From Burkholderiaceae bacterium (GTDB lineage: Bacteria > Pseudomonadota > Gammaproteobacteria > Burkholderiales > Burkholderiaceae_A): a stretch of 64,000 nt of DNA. The DNA is taken from positions 124,001 to 188,000 of the forward strand of contig SGYQ01000001.1 in NCBI GenBank assembly GCA_004214155.1. The letters are read 5' to 3'. Every line of letters starts with the position of its first letter. The stretch's first letter is position 1. Both the position numbers and the translations under genes were made by a program. Below are positions 12,681 through 22,892 of this stretch, piece by piece. Below the pieces are notes generated by a model. It did not search any database. It was not told the DNA's origin and saw only the letters and a list, made by a program, of their open reading frames with translations.

Positions 12681-13305
12681 GCACAGCAAAAAAGAGAAAA
12701 ACAGCAAAAATTTATTTTCCCAGCGTAGGTTGCTAAGCCTTGGTCTGAGCGACAGACTAACAAAAACTATTGAGTTTCTTCATCGGGAAGGTCTTAGCGA
12801 ATCACTAGTGCATATAGGCAATGTAGCTGGCTTCAGGGGGATTCGCGGAGATATATACGTACGGTTTACGATGCCTGCATGGGAACTTTTCGGCTCGGGA
12901 GGTTTAGAGCAATGCCTATTCGAACGACTTGCGGTTTTTTTTCGATTAGAGAGTAGATTTTTTGAAGCAGTTGTTTCAAAATCTAGAAGCGGCTCTGAGG
13001 GCTTTTATTTTACACTCGAAGGATTAAATACTAGAACTAAGGTCGCTAATTTGCGTTTTTCGGAAGTACTGATTCATAAAGAGTCAGTTCCCGGGGTACT
13101 AATATCGCAAATCCATTCATATGTGGGGTTCATGGTGGTGAATGTTGAAGGCAAACAGTTAGGAACCATACTCGAGGTTGGAGGGACTAAATATCAGTCC
13201 TATTTAAAAACGTCGGCAACTATTATTCCAAATGTGCCTAGTATTGTTATTGAAGTGAAAAAAGATTCCAAAACAGTCTTAGTTGACTGGTCCGAGAGTT
13301 GGTGA
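12628..13305 (+). CDS. rimM: Ribosome maturation factor RimM; start uncertain, probably downstream of 12680
   Basis: [19 protein letters not shown]; lies between rpsP and trmD. Confidence 0.85.
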   Translation: MQKISRTNLNNKLASRSKHSKKEKNSKNLFSQRRLLSLGLSDRLTKTIEFLHREGLSESLVHIGNVAGFRGIRGDIYVRFTMPAWELFGSGGLEQCLFERLAVFFRLESRFFEAVVSKSRSGSEGFYFTLEGLNTRTKVANLRFSEVLIHKESVPGVLISQIHSYVGFMVVNVEGKQLGTILEVGGTKYQSYLKTSATIIPNVPSIVIEVKKDSKTVLVDWSESW

Positions 13306-13315
13306 GGTTGGCGGA

Positions 13316-14089
13316 ATGAAATTCAGTATTATTACTCTTTTTCCGCAAATGTTCGATGCTTTCGCTAATGTTGGTGTCATAGGAAGGGCAGTTGGGAGGG
13401 GTATCGCTGAAATAGAGTGTGTAAATCCGCGAGATTTTGCGGAGAATTCTTACGGATGCGTTGACAAAAGGCCTTTCGGAGGAGGGCCCGGTATGATTAT
13501 GATGGCAGAGCCTCTGAAAAAGAGCATCATATCGATATCGAAAAAGCATGTAAAAAGTGATCTTGTGGTAATAAACTTCTCTCCTTGTGGCCAAAAACTA
13601 GACCAGACTCTAATCGAGGGGTTTATCGCTAATCGGGGTGATAATAATCGGCGACATTGCTTAATTTGCGGAAGATATGAGGGTATAGATGAGCGATTTA
13701 TTGAAAAATACGTCGATTTATCAATAAGTTTGGGAGACTTTATTGTATCTGGGGGTGAGGTAGCCGCTTTCGTATTTCTGGATTCTTTGATAAGGCGGTT
13801 ACCAGGTGTTTTGGGTAATAAAGAGTCAGGAATACATGATTCTTTCATGGACGGAATGTTACAATACCCGCACTACACTAAACCTGACATTTTTGAATCT
13901 ATGGAGGTACCTGCTATTTTGAAATCTGGTGATCACAAAGCTATACAATCATGGAGAAGGGAAAAAGCTATAGATAAGACGATTCAGTCTCGTCCGGACT
14001 TAATCCGCAAGTATATAGATTCGGGATATTTTTCCGATGCAGAGCTTGCTTACATTAGCAACAGAAGTGATCGCTTAACAGGAAAGTAA
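13316..14089 (+). CDS. trmD: tRNA (guanine-N1)-methyltransferase TrmD (start moved from 13283)
   Basis: MKFSIITLFPQMFDAF, CGRYEGIDERF, GDFIVSGGE. Confidence 0.96.
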   Translation: MKFSIITLFPQMFDAFANVGVIGRAVGRGIAEIECVNPRDFAENSYGCVDKRPFGGGPGMIMMAEPLKKSIISISKKHVKSDLVVINFSPCGQKLDQTLIEGFIANRGDNNRRHCLICGRYEGIDERFIEKYVDLSISLGDFIVSGGEVAAFVFLDSLIRRLPGVLGNKESGIHDSFMDGMLQYPHYTKPDIFESMEVPAILKSGDHKAIQSWRREKAIDKTIQSRPDLIRKYIDSGYFSDAELAYISNRSDRLTGK

Positions 14090-14108
14090 CTTTTTGGAAA
14101 GGTAATTT

Positions 14109-14486
14109 ATGAATGTTATTGAAGAATTAGAGAGTAGAGAGATGGCGAAACGCGAGGTTCAGGTCCCTGAATTTTCCTCGGGCGATACTGTTAAGGTTAG
14201 CGTCAATGTTATTGAAGGTGAACGAAAGCGTGTTCAGGCTTTTGAAGGAGTTGTTCTGGGAAGACGTAACAGAGGACTTAATTCGTCGTTTATAGTTAGG
14301 AAGATTTCCTCTGGAATTGGTGTCGAGAGGACGTTTCAACTTTTCTCCCCCTTGATTTCAAAGATTGAAGTCATTCGAAGAGGAGATGTGCGGCGGTCCA
14401 AATTATTTTACTTGAGAGAAAGATCAGGAAAGTCGGCCAGGATCAAAGAAAAACTGCCCGGAAAATTAAAGGCTAAAAGTGATTAG
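14109..14486 (+). CDS. rplS: 50S ribosomal protein L19
   Basis: [55 protein letters not shown]. Confidence 0.96.
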   Translation: MNVIEELESREMAKREVQVPEFSSGDTVKVSVNVIEGERKRVQAFEGVVLGRRNRGLNSSFIVRKISSGIGVERTFQLFSPLISKIEVIRRGDVRRSKLFYLRERSGKSARIKEKLPGKLKAKSD

Positions 14487-14554
14487 GATAGCTTTGATAG
14501 AAAAAATCATTGACTTGTCTCACTATCTACTAATAGCGTTTTGAGAAGTACCTT

Positions 14555-15631
14555 ATGTTGTTGAGCAGTCTTTTTATTACTTTTTTGCTGGAGTATTTTC
14601 TTACTCCAGTTGAGGACTCTTTTGACAAGTACCTTAGCAGGGTAATCAATTGGGTAAGACTCAAGTTGGATGTCGATGACAAGAAGGTAGCCCTTCTTAC
14701 ATGGTCGGTATTGGTGGTTGGAAGTTCATTAGCTCTCTGGGTGTTATGGGAGATTCTCCTTTTTATCCACCCTATCTTAGCATTTGTTTTCTTAGTAGGT
14801 TTCCTTTATTTGAACCTTGGATTTAAGCGGTTCATTAATATTTTTCTTAAAATTCACAGCCACCTCAAAAATGAAGAAATTGAAAAGGCTAGGTTAGAAA
14901 TAAATGAATGGTCGTCTTCGGTGAAATCAAATCAAGTAGTAACAGATGCTATCAAAAGTGGCGATGCTCGGCAGATCGCAAGGGAGGCCACGAAACTGCT
15001 AGTGTTATCTATGCATAGAAACCTTTTCGCACCGATATTTTGGTTGGTTATGCTCCCTGGACCTGTTGGTATTCTTTTGTATAGAGCATCGCTGTTTGTT
15101 GAGCGCGAATGGAGCCAAACCCACGAGGACGTTGGCAATCCCGACTTAAATGATGATTCGGTCCGAAGTGCACTGGAGAAAGAAGAAAAACATACTGAGG
15201 AAAAAATAGAAAGTGGAGAAGCGCGGTTTGATACATATGCGGAAATTGCAAGCCGAGGTTTCTTCTGGTTTGATTGGTTGCCTGCTAGATTTACATCTTT
15301 GGTTTTTGCTATCGTAGGGAACTTTGAAGATGCTTTTGCCCAGGGAAGACTGCAAGGAACTGAAATAGGCTACAAGTCCCCGTCGGCTTCAGACAGACTA
15401 CTTCTTGCTGTAGGTGAAGGGGCCATGATGTTATCCTTAACTATTCCAACTGCTGTTTCTGGAACGCAGCAATTAAACAACATGGATGATTTGGCTAGTA
15501 GGCCAGAACTTCTAGAACCAGACATCAATTCCATGAAGTTTGCGATTGGCTTGATGTGGCGAAGTTTGATTCTATGTATGGTTATTTTTACGCTTGTTAG
15601 CTTCGGTTATTTTCTACGCTTTTTTTATTAA
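14555..15631 (+). CDS. CobD/CbiB-like integral membrane protein
   Basis: Multiple TM segments, LYRASLFVEREW, GFFWFDWLPARFTSLVFAIVGNFEDA. Confidence 0.7.
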   Translation: MLLSSLFITFLLEYFLTPVEDSFDKYLSRVINWVRLKLDVDDKKVALLTWSVLVVGSSLALWVLWEILLFIHPILAFVFLVGFLYLNLGFKRFINIFLKIHSHLKNEEIEKARLEINEWSSSVKSNQVVTDAIKSGDARQIAREATKLLVLSMHRNLFAPIFWLVMLPGPVGILLYRASLFVEREWSQTHEDVGNPDLNDDSVRSALEKEEKHTEEKIESGEARFDTYAEIASRGFFWFDWLPARFTSLVFAIVGNFEDAFAQGRLQGTEIGYKSPSASDRLLLAVGEGAMMLSLTIPTAVSGTQQLNNMDDLASRPELLEPDINSMKFAIGLMWRSLILCMVIFTLVSFGYFLRFFY

Positions 15632-16592
15632 TATTGAACATTAATTTCTTCCACAACGTAAGTCGGCTGGATATATGTTGGAAATCCTCACTTTCATTTC
15701 TTAAATTAACTAAGAATCTTCGAATCCCGCAATCAGGTTCACAATCATGACTGCAATTTTTGAATTTACAAAAAAAGTATTGTTGATTTATATCCTCCCA
15801 CTCACTAAAATACTCTGCTAACTCGCGGTACTCCAGGTCTTCTAATCCAAAGGAGTCGATGCCTGGTGTATCCATAACGAATATCCTTTTTTTATTATCA
15901 CCACATATTTTGTATTCAAAAGACCTAGACTCTCTAGTTGTATGTCTTCCTTTCTTGTGACGAGTTGATACTATCTCAGTTTTCTGCGCAGCAGATGGAA
16001 TCAATTTATTAATTAATGAACTTTTACCTACGCCCGATTGACCAATCAAGCAAATAGATACTTCACTGCTTTCACTGGTTAAAGCGACTTCTCTTATCTT
16101 TGAGCTTAAATTCTTTATCAGAGTATCGTCATGAAGCGAGACCTGAATGATTTTAAATTTTTTATTATCGTTAGCTTCATCACAAACACTAAAAGGAATC
16201 AAAGCCTTTACTTTTTTCTTGAATGATTCATTAACGTTGGGGTGATCAACCTTATTCATTATTATTGTAAGTGGAATATTTTCATTTCGTGCCCGAATGG
16301 CCATTTTGGCAGAATTTAATAGGTTAAATGAAGGAAAGTTCGTAACAACTAAAAAAAGATGATCGAGGTTGGCAACAATTTTTTTTTCAATTTTCTCTGA
16401 CCTAGATAATAAATTTTTACGAGGTAAGATTTTTATCTGTTGTTTTTTTGGTTTAAGGACTATCTCGATTGAATCGTTTAGAACTATAGACGATAATATA
16501 CCCACCGGAACAGAATAAGAAGAGTTTAGTGGTGGCTCCAGTGTTATGGTTTTCTGTGATTTACTCAAAACTCTGTGTGTGGTTTTTACCAA
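15597..16592 (-). CDS. rsgA: Small ribosomal subunit biogenesis GTPase RsgA
   Basis: Circularly permuted G motifs (NKVD before GQSGVGKSSLINKL, DTPGIDSFGL) and Cys/His zinc motif FCKFKNCSHDCEPDCGI. Confidence 0.94.
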   Translation of the reverse strand: MVKTTHRVLSKSQKTITLEPPLNSSYSVPVGILSSIVLNDSIEIVLKPKKQQIKILPRKNLLSRSEKIEKKIVANLDHLFLVVTNFPSFNLLNSAKMAIRARNENIPLTIIMNKVDHPNVNESFKKKVKALIPFSVCDEANDNKKFKIIQVSLHDDTLIKNLSSKIREVALTSESSEVSICLIGQSGVGKSSLINKLIPSAAQKTEIVSTRHKKGRHTTRESRSFEYKICGDNKKRIFVMDTPGIDSFGLEDLEYRELAEYFSEWEDINQQYFFCKFKNCSHDCEPDCGIRRFLVNLRNESEDFQHISSRLTLWKKLMFNINKKSVENNRS

Positions 16593-16632
16593 CTTTCCCC
16601 CTGTATTGTTTATTTAAAGTGTATAAGAGTTT

Positions 16633-17229
16633 ATGAGTATTTCTAAAAAAAAATCTGAAGATAAGGGCGTTGATCAAGAGAAACCCAATCTAAAACAAAA
16701 GGATAATCTGGTTTGGTTAGATATGGAAATGAGTGGATTAGATCCAAATACGTGCAGAATCCTCGAAATAGCCATCATTGTTACAGACAGAGATCTAAAT
16801 CCTCTGCACGAGGGTATTGAATTTGTCCTAAAGCAATCCGATTATTTTTTAGACAAAATGGATGATTGGAATAAGATAACACATAAAAAAAGCGGACTAA
16901 TTCACAAAGTTAAAATTTCATCATTGGACGAGCAAGTAGTTGAGGAAAGGATTCTGGACTATTTGTCTCAATTTGTACCAGCAGAAGCTTCACCACTTTG
17001 TGGGAATTCAATTCATCAGGACAGAAGATTTTTGCGTCTTTATATGCCCAGGCTAGATGCTTACTTTAGTTATCGTAATGTTGACGTAAGTACAATTAAG
17101 GAGTTATGTAAGCGATGGAGTCCTCATATTGCAAAGGCTTTTTCAAAAAAAGGCGCTCATACTGCGATGGCAGATACTTTAGAATCCATTACTGAGCTGA
17201 AGTTTTATCGAAAAAATTTTTTTCGCTAG
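16633..17229 (+). CDS. orn: Oligoribonuclease
   Basis: LVWLDMEMSGLDPNTCRILEIAIIVTD, NSIHQDRRFL, DVSTIKEL. Confidence 0.96.
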   Translation: MSISKKKSEDKGVDQEKPNLKQKDNLVWLDMEMSGLDPNTCRILEIAIIVTDRDLNPLHEGIEFVLKQSDYFLDKMDDWNKITHKKSGLIHKVKISSLDEQVVEERILDYLSQFVPAEASPLCGNSIHQDRRFLRLYMPRLDAYFSYRNVDVSTIKELCKRWSPHIAKAFSKKGAHTAMADTLESITELKFYRKNFFR

Positions 17230-17230
17230 G

Positions 17231-19027
17231 TCAGTTTCTAGAGTACAAGGTAAAGAGTTCCCTTTTTTTTGAGTCACTTTTTCTGTATGCATCTGATAAT
17301 TTAATCCATGTTTGCTCTTCAACTGTGGCATAGGCCGGGCTTCCCCGGACGAGCAAATATCTGCATAAATTTTTATTTAGATTTCTATTATAGGGAACTA
17401 TTTTGGTTTCACTATGAGCAGCTACTATGGCTATTAGCTTTTTGTCGTCTCTATTTATGCAAACTGTTTCGTTACGGACAGGTTTAAGTAAGGCTTGAAT
17501 ATTCTGATACCCTCTGTTGATATTTAGAGCTGGCCCCCAAAGCGTAATAAGTAATGCCCATGTAAGCCCGAGTCCGCCTGCACTGAGCACTACTGGTCTC
17601 CAGATATTTGGGTGAATAAATTTTAGTCTCCACAGTATTAAATATATCCAAAAGAGAGAAATAATTACTCCTAGAATTAAATCATTTGTATTAACGACTT
17701 CTGAAATGCCCGGCGCAGCTCTTGTGATATTAGCAAATACTTCTACTGGAAGACCCGAGTGCAAGGCGATCCAATAAAACCAAACTATGAATCCTAGAAA
17801 GGTAAAGAGTGACAATGCAAACCAGTCAAGTAAGTCGGCAACTATTTTTGGAAGAAATAAAAGCCCAAATGCAGCCATTACTGTTAACGGCACTATGGGA
17901 AGAAATTTTTGTCCATCGTTGGTTAGCAAACCCATTAATGGAAAAAAAGATTGGGCTATTAAAAGGATTCCGAGAAATTTTAAGTGAGGCTGATTAAATT
18001 TCTCAAATTTTACGAGATTATATAACATAACAAGGCATATTGGCCACAATGGCCACCATGTCCAAAGCCAATTTTTGATAACATAAAATGGCCGAAGCTC
18101 AAACAAGTTTAGCTGTCCGTTGATCCAAAGGTAAAAATTTTGAGATTCATCACTCTGGTAAACCAGAACCAGAACCACAATCAATATCGTAGAGGTTAAA
18201 AAATAAAAGGTTGAGCGTAAAAAACTTTTTTTCACCAATGTCCATGGATAAATAAATGAGAATATAAATATCGCTGCTAACAAAATTGATAGGGAAACAT
18301 GTACACTTGTGCCAAAGAATAATGCGACTAAGCCAACACTAAAAATTACTGCGGATTCTTTCGGTTTTTCTGGACCCTGACACATGGCAAAAAAACAGAC
18401 AGCCTGAAAAAGGAAGGAAAAGCCCTCGCTACCTACTTCGTGCCATCGAAAAACTAATCCTAGACATGATAGTGTAAGCAGAACTGCGCATGTTCCCAGG
18501 TTATTACCGAAAGTTGACGCATCTGGACCAATGCCCAAAGGGTCAGAAGGCCTCGATTCTCGACGCAATCCAAGTATTTTAGTCCCTAGCCAAAGAAAAA
18601 TTAATGCAACCAAAACACATAAAACTTGTAAGATTCTGCCAAAATCGTCAACGTACTCTAGCGGTAATGAGTCACCGAATATAAACAAATAAGCTTGTTC
18701 TGCCGCACTAATTATGTATGCAGCGATAAAGAAAAATAGTGGAGCTTCATGTTCTAGCTTTATTCCGTATAAGTTTGGAAAAAAACAAGCTGGTGGAGAG
18801 TTTTGCTTAAAAGCACTCAAGCAAAATTTTATCAGAGCAGTACCCGTTGTATCCGGACCTGTCCAGGGTCCCCTATCAACTATTCCGAATGCCAATATTC
18901 CAACTATAATAATTGACAAAAAAGTGAAAGGGACCATTTTCGCTGCCGAGGCAACTAAACCGGGTGGTTGCTGAGCTCCCCCCGGAAAAGATAAAAGCTT
19001 TTCGATTTTTTTGTTTCGTTCAACCAC
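17231..19027 (-). CDS. Polytopic membrane protein, glycosyltransferase family 39 / ArnT-like
   Basis: 598 aa, many TM segments; N-terminal RGPWTGPDTTG...EHEAPLFFFIAAY resembles the GT-C fold. Confidence 0.6.
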   Translation of the reverse strand: MVERNKKIEKLLSFPGGAQQPPGLVASAAKMVPFTFLSIIIVGILAFGIVDRGPWTGPDTTGTALIKFCLSAFKQNSPPACFFPNLYGIKLEHEAPLFFFIAAYIISAAEQAYLFIFGDSLPLEYVDDFGRILQVLCVLVALIFLWLGTKILGLRRESRPSDPLGIGPDASTFGNNLGTCAVLLTLSCLGLVFRWHEVGSEGFSFLFQAVCFFAMCQGPEKPKESAVIFSVGLVALFFGTSVHVSLSILLAAIFIFSFIYPWTLVKKSFLRSTFYFLTSTILIVVLVLVYQSDESQNFYLWINGQLNLFELRPFYVIKNWLWTWWPLWPICLVMLYNLVKFEKFNQPHLKFLGILLIAQSFFPLMGLLTNDGQKFLPIVPLTVMAAFGLLFLPKIVADLLDWFALSLFTFLGFIVWFYWIALHSGLPVEVFANITRAAPGISEVVNTNDLILGVIISLFWIYLILWRLKFIHPNIWRPVVLSAGGLGLTWALLITLWGPALNINRGYQNIQALLKPVRNETVCINRDDKKLIAIVAAHSETKIVPYNRNLNKNLCRYLLVRGSPAYATVEEQTWIKLSDAYRKSDSKKRELFTLYSRN

Positions 19028-19056
19028 AGAACGAATACCGGATAAGTTTTCTAATA

Positions 19057-19329
19057 CTATTCTGTTGTTTGGGACCTCGTACCTCGTTTTTTACCAAACT
19101 TTTGTCTAAATTTCTCAACTCTACCAGCAGTGTCTACCATCTTCTGCGTACCTGTGTAAAACGGGTGGGATTCTGAGCTAGTATCTAATTTGTATAGGGG
19201 ATATTCATTACCATCTTCCCACTTGGTTGTATCCTTTGTTTTTACAGTCGATCTTGTCAAAAAACGGTAGTCGTTAGATACGTCTACGAACACGACCTGT
19301 CGATAATTCGGGTGCACATCTTTTTTCAT
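19057..19329 (-). CDS. rpmE2: 50S ribosomal protein L31 type B (no zinc Cys motif)
   Basis: [29 protein letters not shown]...[21 protein letters not shown]. Confidence 0.95.
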   Translation of the reverse strand: MKKDVHPNYRQVVFVDVSNDYRFLTRSTVKTKDTTKWEDGNEYPLYKLDTSSESHPFYTGTQKMVDTAGRVEKFRQKFGKKRGTRSQTTE

Positions 19330-19355
19330 ACGAAATCCTAAACCTTCTGATTAAC

Positions 19356-20618
19356 TTAGCTGCCTTTTTTCATTAGATCAAAAAATTCAGCGTTATTTTT
19401 AGTTTGCCTTATCTTGTCTAACAGAAACTCAATTGCCTGAGACTCGTCCATATCATGTAAGAGTTTACGTAGGATCCAAATCTTTTGCAATAAATCAGGT
19501 TTAATGAGTAATTCTTCCTTCCTGGTTCCCGATCGATTAATGTTTATCGACGGATAAACCCTTTTCTCGGCTAACCTTCTCTCCAGGTGTACCTCCATAT
19601 TACCTGTTCCCTTAAACTCCTCATAAATTACTTCATCCATCCTGCTGCCTGTCTCTATAAGCGCCGTGGCTATAATTGTAAGGGAACCACCTTCCTCGAC
19701 ATTTCTTGCTGCGCCAAAAAATCTTTTTGGCCTGTGAAGGGCATTCGCATCAACCCCCCCTGTAAGTACCTTCCCGGAAGTTGGGACAACCGTGTTGTAA
19801 GCCCTTGCCAATCTTGTAATTGAATCCAATAATATTACAACATCTTTTTTGTGCTCAACCAAACGTTTTGCCTTTTCGATAACCATTTCAGCAACCTGTA
19901 CATGTCTTGCAGCAGGCTCGTCAAACGTGGATGCAACAACTTCCCCTCTAACTGATCTCTGCATTTCAGTGACCTCCTCAGGTCGTTCGTCAATAAGCAA
20001 GACTATCAGTTTAATCTCTGGATGATTTGCGGTGATTGAGTGAGCTATGTGCTGCATCATAACAGTTTTGCCACTTTTCGGCGAGGCTACAAGTAAACCT
20101 CTCTGTCCTTTACCTATAGGAGCCACCATGTCTATGATTCTTCCAGTAATATTTTCTTCGCCCCTCATCTCCCTCTCCAGTCTTATCGGATCATTAGGAA
20201 AGAGTGGTGTAAGATTTTCGAATAAAATCTTATTTTTCGATGCGTCTGGTGATTGAGAATTGATTTGGTCAACTTTTACAAGAGCGAAATATCGTTCCCC
20301 ATCCTTTGGGGTTCTAACTTCTCCTTCAATTGCATCCCCGGTATGCAAATTAAATCTCCTTATCTGAGAAGGAGACAAATAAATATCATCAGTACTTGCC
20401 ATATAAGAGGCTTCGGGAGATCTCAAAAACCCAAAACCATCAGGTAAAACTTCAAGGACACCGTCGCCAAATATTTGCTCACCTCCCTTTGCTTTTCGTT
20501 TTAAAATTGTGAACATTAATTCTTGCTTACGTAGGCGACTAGCTGTCTCTATGTCAAGAGATCTGGCTAATTCTACCAACTTGGTTACGGGCAATGCTTT
20601 TAATTCAGATAAATACAT
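19356..20618 (-). CDS. rho: Transcription termination factor Rho
   Basis: [49 protein letters not shown]. Confidence 0.98.
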   Translation of the reverse strand: MYLSELKALPVTKLVELARSLDIETASRLRKQELMFTILKRKAKGGEQIFGDGVLEVLPDGFGFLRSPEASYMASTDDIYLSPSQIRRFNLHTGDAIEGEVRTPKDGERYFALVKVDQINSQSPDASKNKILFENLTPLFPNDPIRLEREMRGEENITGRIIDMVAPIGKGQRGLLVASPKSGKTVMMQHIAHSITANHPEIKLIVLLIDERPEEVTEMQRSVRGEVVASTFDEPAARHVQVAEMVIEKAKRLVEHKKDVVILLDSITRLARAYNTVVPTSGKVLTGGVDANALHRPKRFFGAARNVEEGGSLTIIATALIETGSRMDEVIYEEFKGTGNMEVHLERRLAEKRVYPSININRSGTRKEELLIKPDLLQKIWILRKLLHDMDESQAIEFLLDKIRQTKNNAEFFDLMKKGS

Positions 20619-20651
20619 ATTTAGCGGCGGTTATTATGGATGATAAAAATT

Positions 20652-20978
20652 TTAAGTATTGCTATCAATCCATGCACTTAGTTGCGATTTCGCGGCAGCT
20701 CCAACTTTTTGAGAGACTACCGCGCCATTTTTAAATAAAAGTAATGTTGGTATTCCTCTTACACCAAACTTAGTGGGTGTTTCAAGACTTTCGTCAATAT
20801 TTAGTTTACAAACCTTAATTTTCCCCTCATAGTCGCTAGCCAACTCCTCAATAATCGGCGCAATAGACTTACATGGCCCACACCACTCAGCCCAGAAATC
20901 AACTATCACCGGCACCGAGCATTTTAAAACTTCGGTATCAAAACTTTCATCTGATATATTCGTTACCAATTCTGTCAT
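20652..20978 (-). CDS. trxA: Thioredoxin 1
   Basis: [34 protein letters not shown]. Confidence 0.98.
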   Translation of the reverse strand: MTELVTNISDESFDTEVLKCSVPVIVDFWAEWCGPCKSIAPIIEELASDYEGKIKVCKLNIDESLETPTKFGVRGIPTLLLFKNGAVVSQKVGAAAKSQLSAWIDSNT

Positions 20979-21093
20979 TATATTAATAAGGGAAATTTGA
21001 GGTTAACTAACCAACGCGAGACCAATTGCGATAAGACTAAAGCGAATTTTATTTAATGAGCATATTGTTACAAACTATTTTATTAATTTCAAC

Positions 21094-21112
21094 AAAAAAA
21101 AAAAAAAAAAAA
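21094..21112. repeat. A19 homopolymer in the trxA/ffs intergenic region
   Basis: Direct reading: aac(a)19gaaatc. Confidence 0.9.
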
Positions 21113-21134
21113 GAAATCAGTTGGTAAACTTATG

Positions 21135-21229
21135 TAGCGGGCTTATTGCATTACTTAAAATGTCAATCTGGTCAGGTCGGAAACGGAGCAGCCAAGGCAA
21201 TTGATGGTAAGTGTAAGTGTAGCCCGCAC
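21135..21229 (+). ncRNA. ffs: Small bacterial signal recognition particle RNA (4.5S)
   Basis: Conserved apical core GGTCAGGTCGGAAACGGAGCAGCC (21170-21193 area) flanked by complementary ends GCGGGCT (21137-21143) / AGCCCGC (21221-21227); upstream of dnaX. Confidence 0.88.
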
Positions 21230-21251
21230 AGTTAATCAAAGGAGAGCAAAA

Positions 21252-22874
21252 ATTTCATATACGGCGTTAGCTCGTTCATTGCGCCCGAACAAGTTTGCAT
21301 CGGTCGTTGGCCAAGAATTAGTTGTAAGGGCTTTAACTTACTCAGTAAGGTTGGGAAATATGCACCATGCGTATTTGTTAACCGGAGGAAGGGGTGTCGG
21401 AAAAACAACCTTGGCGAGGTTGATAGCGAAAGCTTTGAATTGCGAACGTCCTGAAAATGGGGATTGCTGTGGCACATGTAACAGTTGCAAAAACATTGAG
21501 GAAGGGTCTTTTTTAGATGTAATTGAGCTTGATGCTGCTTCAAATAGGGGAGTTGAAGAGATCCAGGCGTTCTTTGAGCAACTTCGTTATCCTCCATCAT
21601 TAGGAAAAATGAAAGTAATAATAATTGACGAAGTACACATGTTAAGTAGTCATGCTTTCAATTCGATGTTGAAGACGCTTGAGGAACCTCCGAATTACGT
21701 TGTTTTCGTCTTAGCAACCACGGAACTCAATAAGGTGCCATTAACGGTGGTATCGCGGTGTGTAAAATTTAGTTTGCAAAACATCTCCACCAGTAAAGTT
21801 CACGACTATTTAGTTACCGTTTTTGAAAAAAAGGATATCAAGTTTGATGATGATGCGCTTGAGCCAATAGCCTCTGCTGCTTCTGGAAGCTTGCGAGATG
21901 CACTATCTATTTCTGAACAAGTAATTGCCGTATCAGGGGATAAGTCTATCGCACTGTCCACAGTTTTTGAGATTTTGGGTTTGATATCGAGCGAAACTTT
22001 AGAAAGTCTAGTTGCGGCTATTGCTAAAAACGATGTAGCGGAAGCTTTAAAAATCTCAAACGAAGCTCTGAGCAAAGGAGCATCTGCTGAAACAATTCTT
22101 GATCAACTAGCGACTGTTTTCCATAAAATTTGCCAAACAAAAATTTTAAATTCTGTTGGAGAGGGAGAAGCAGGGAATGTTGTAATAGCAGACGAAATGC
22201 CTGTGACAGAAACGGACGCTAATCTGTTTTATCAGATATGTATACTAGGAAAGAGGGATCTGCATTTAGCTCCAAATGAGTTAGTCGGATTACAAATGAC
22301 TATTCTTCGCATACTAGCCTTTCTCCCTGAAAGACCTTTTTTTCAAAAAAAAAAATCGATAGAGACAAATTCTCGTGACCATGTTATCTCAGGCGAAGGG
22401 GATGTTGATATGACTGAGAGCTCTGCGTCGGACGGTGAAAAGTGCATTTCTGTTGATGTGGGTAGTTCTTTGGGAATGCTATTCAGGAAAGTAGACACCA
22501 CCACATGGCCTCATTTTGTAAAAAGATTAGGGGGTAATGGACTAGTAAAGCAGTTTTTATCGCAATCAGAATTAGTGAGCATTAGCTATGCAAAATCTAG
22601 TTCTGTATGCCTTATAAAAATTGACTCTTCATTTCTCATGGATTCGGATTTAGTGAAAAAAGTGAATTTTTATGTTTCAGATAAAATAGGTGAAGCAGTC
22701 GAATTCAAAACAAAGTTTTTTGATGAAGTCGAGTCATCTCTTTTAATGATTGAAAAAGATGAAAAGGAAAAATCAATTAATGAAGCCTATGCAAAAATTT
22801 CTAAATCCGAGGTGGTTAACGCTTTCATCAAGCGATTTGATGGAAAGGTATTAAGAGAATCGATAAAAAATTGA
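21252..22874 (+). CDS. dnaX: DNA polymerase III subunits gamma/tau; ORF track starts at 21201 inside ffs, likely start ATT 21252
   Basis: AYLLTGGRGVGKTTLARLIAKALNC, zinc Cys set CCGTCNSCKNI, VHMLSSHAFNSMLKTLEEPP; family N-terminus (I/M)SYTALARSLRPNKFASVVGQ. Confidence 0.95.
   Translation: MSYTALARSLRPNKFASVVGQELVVRALTYSVRLGNMHHAYLLTGGRGVGKTTLARLIAKALNCERPENGDCCGTCNSCKNIEEGSFLDVIELDAASNRGVEEIQAFFEQLRYPPSLGKMKVIIIDEVHMLSSHAFNSMLKTLEEPPNYVVFVLATTELNKVPLTVVSRCVKFSLQNISTSKVHDYLVTVFEKKDIKFDDDALEPIASAASGSLRDALSISEQVIAVSGDKSIALSTVFEILGLISSETLESLVAAIAKNDVAEALKISNEALSKGASAETILDQLATVFHKICQTKILNSVGEGEAGNVVIADEMPVTETDANLFYQICILGKRDLHLAPNELVGLQMTILRILAFLPERPFFQKKKSIETNSRDHVISGEGDVDMTESSASDGEKCISVDVGSSLGMLFRKVDTTTWPHFVKRLGGNGLVKQFLSQSELVSISYAKSSSVCLIKIDSSFLMDSDLVKKVNFYVSDKIGEAVEFKTKFFDEVESSLLMIEKDEKEKSINEAYAKISKSEVVNAFIKRFDGKVLRESIKN
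22345..22355 (+). other. A11 slippage-prone tract in dnaX at the domain III end
   Basis: CAA AAA AAA AAA TCG; -1 frame stops at TGA 22376-22378, +1 frame stops at TAG 22360-22362. Confidence 0.75.
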
Positions 22875-22892
22875 ATAATAAAGGAGATTATT

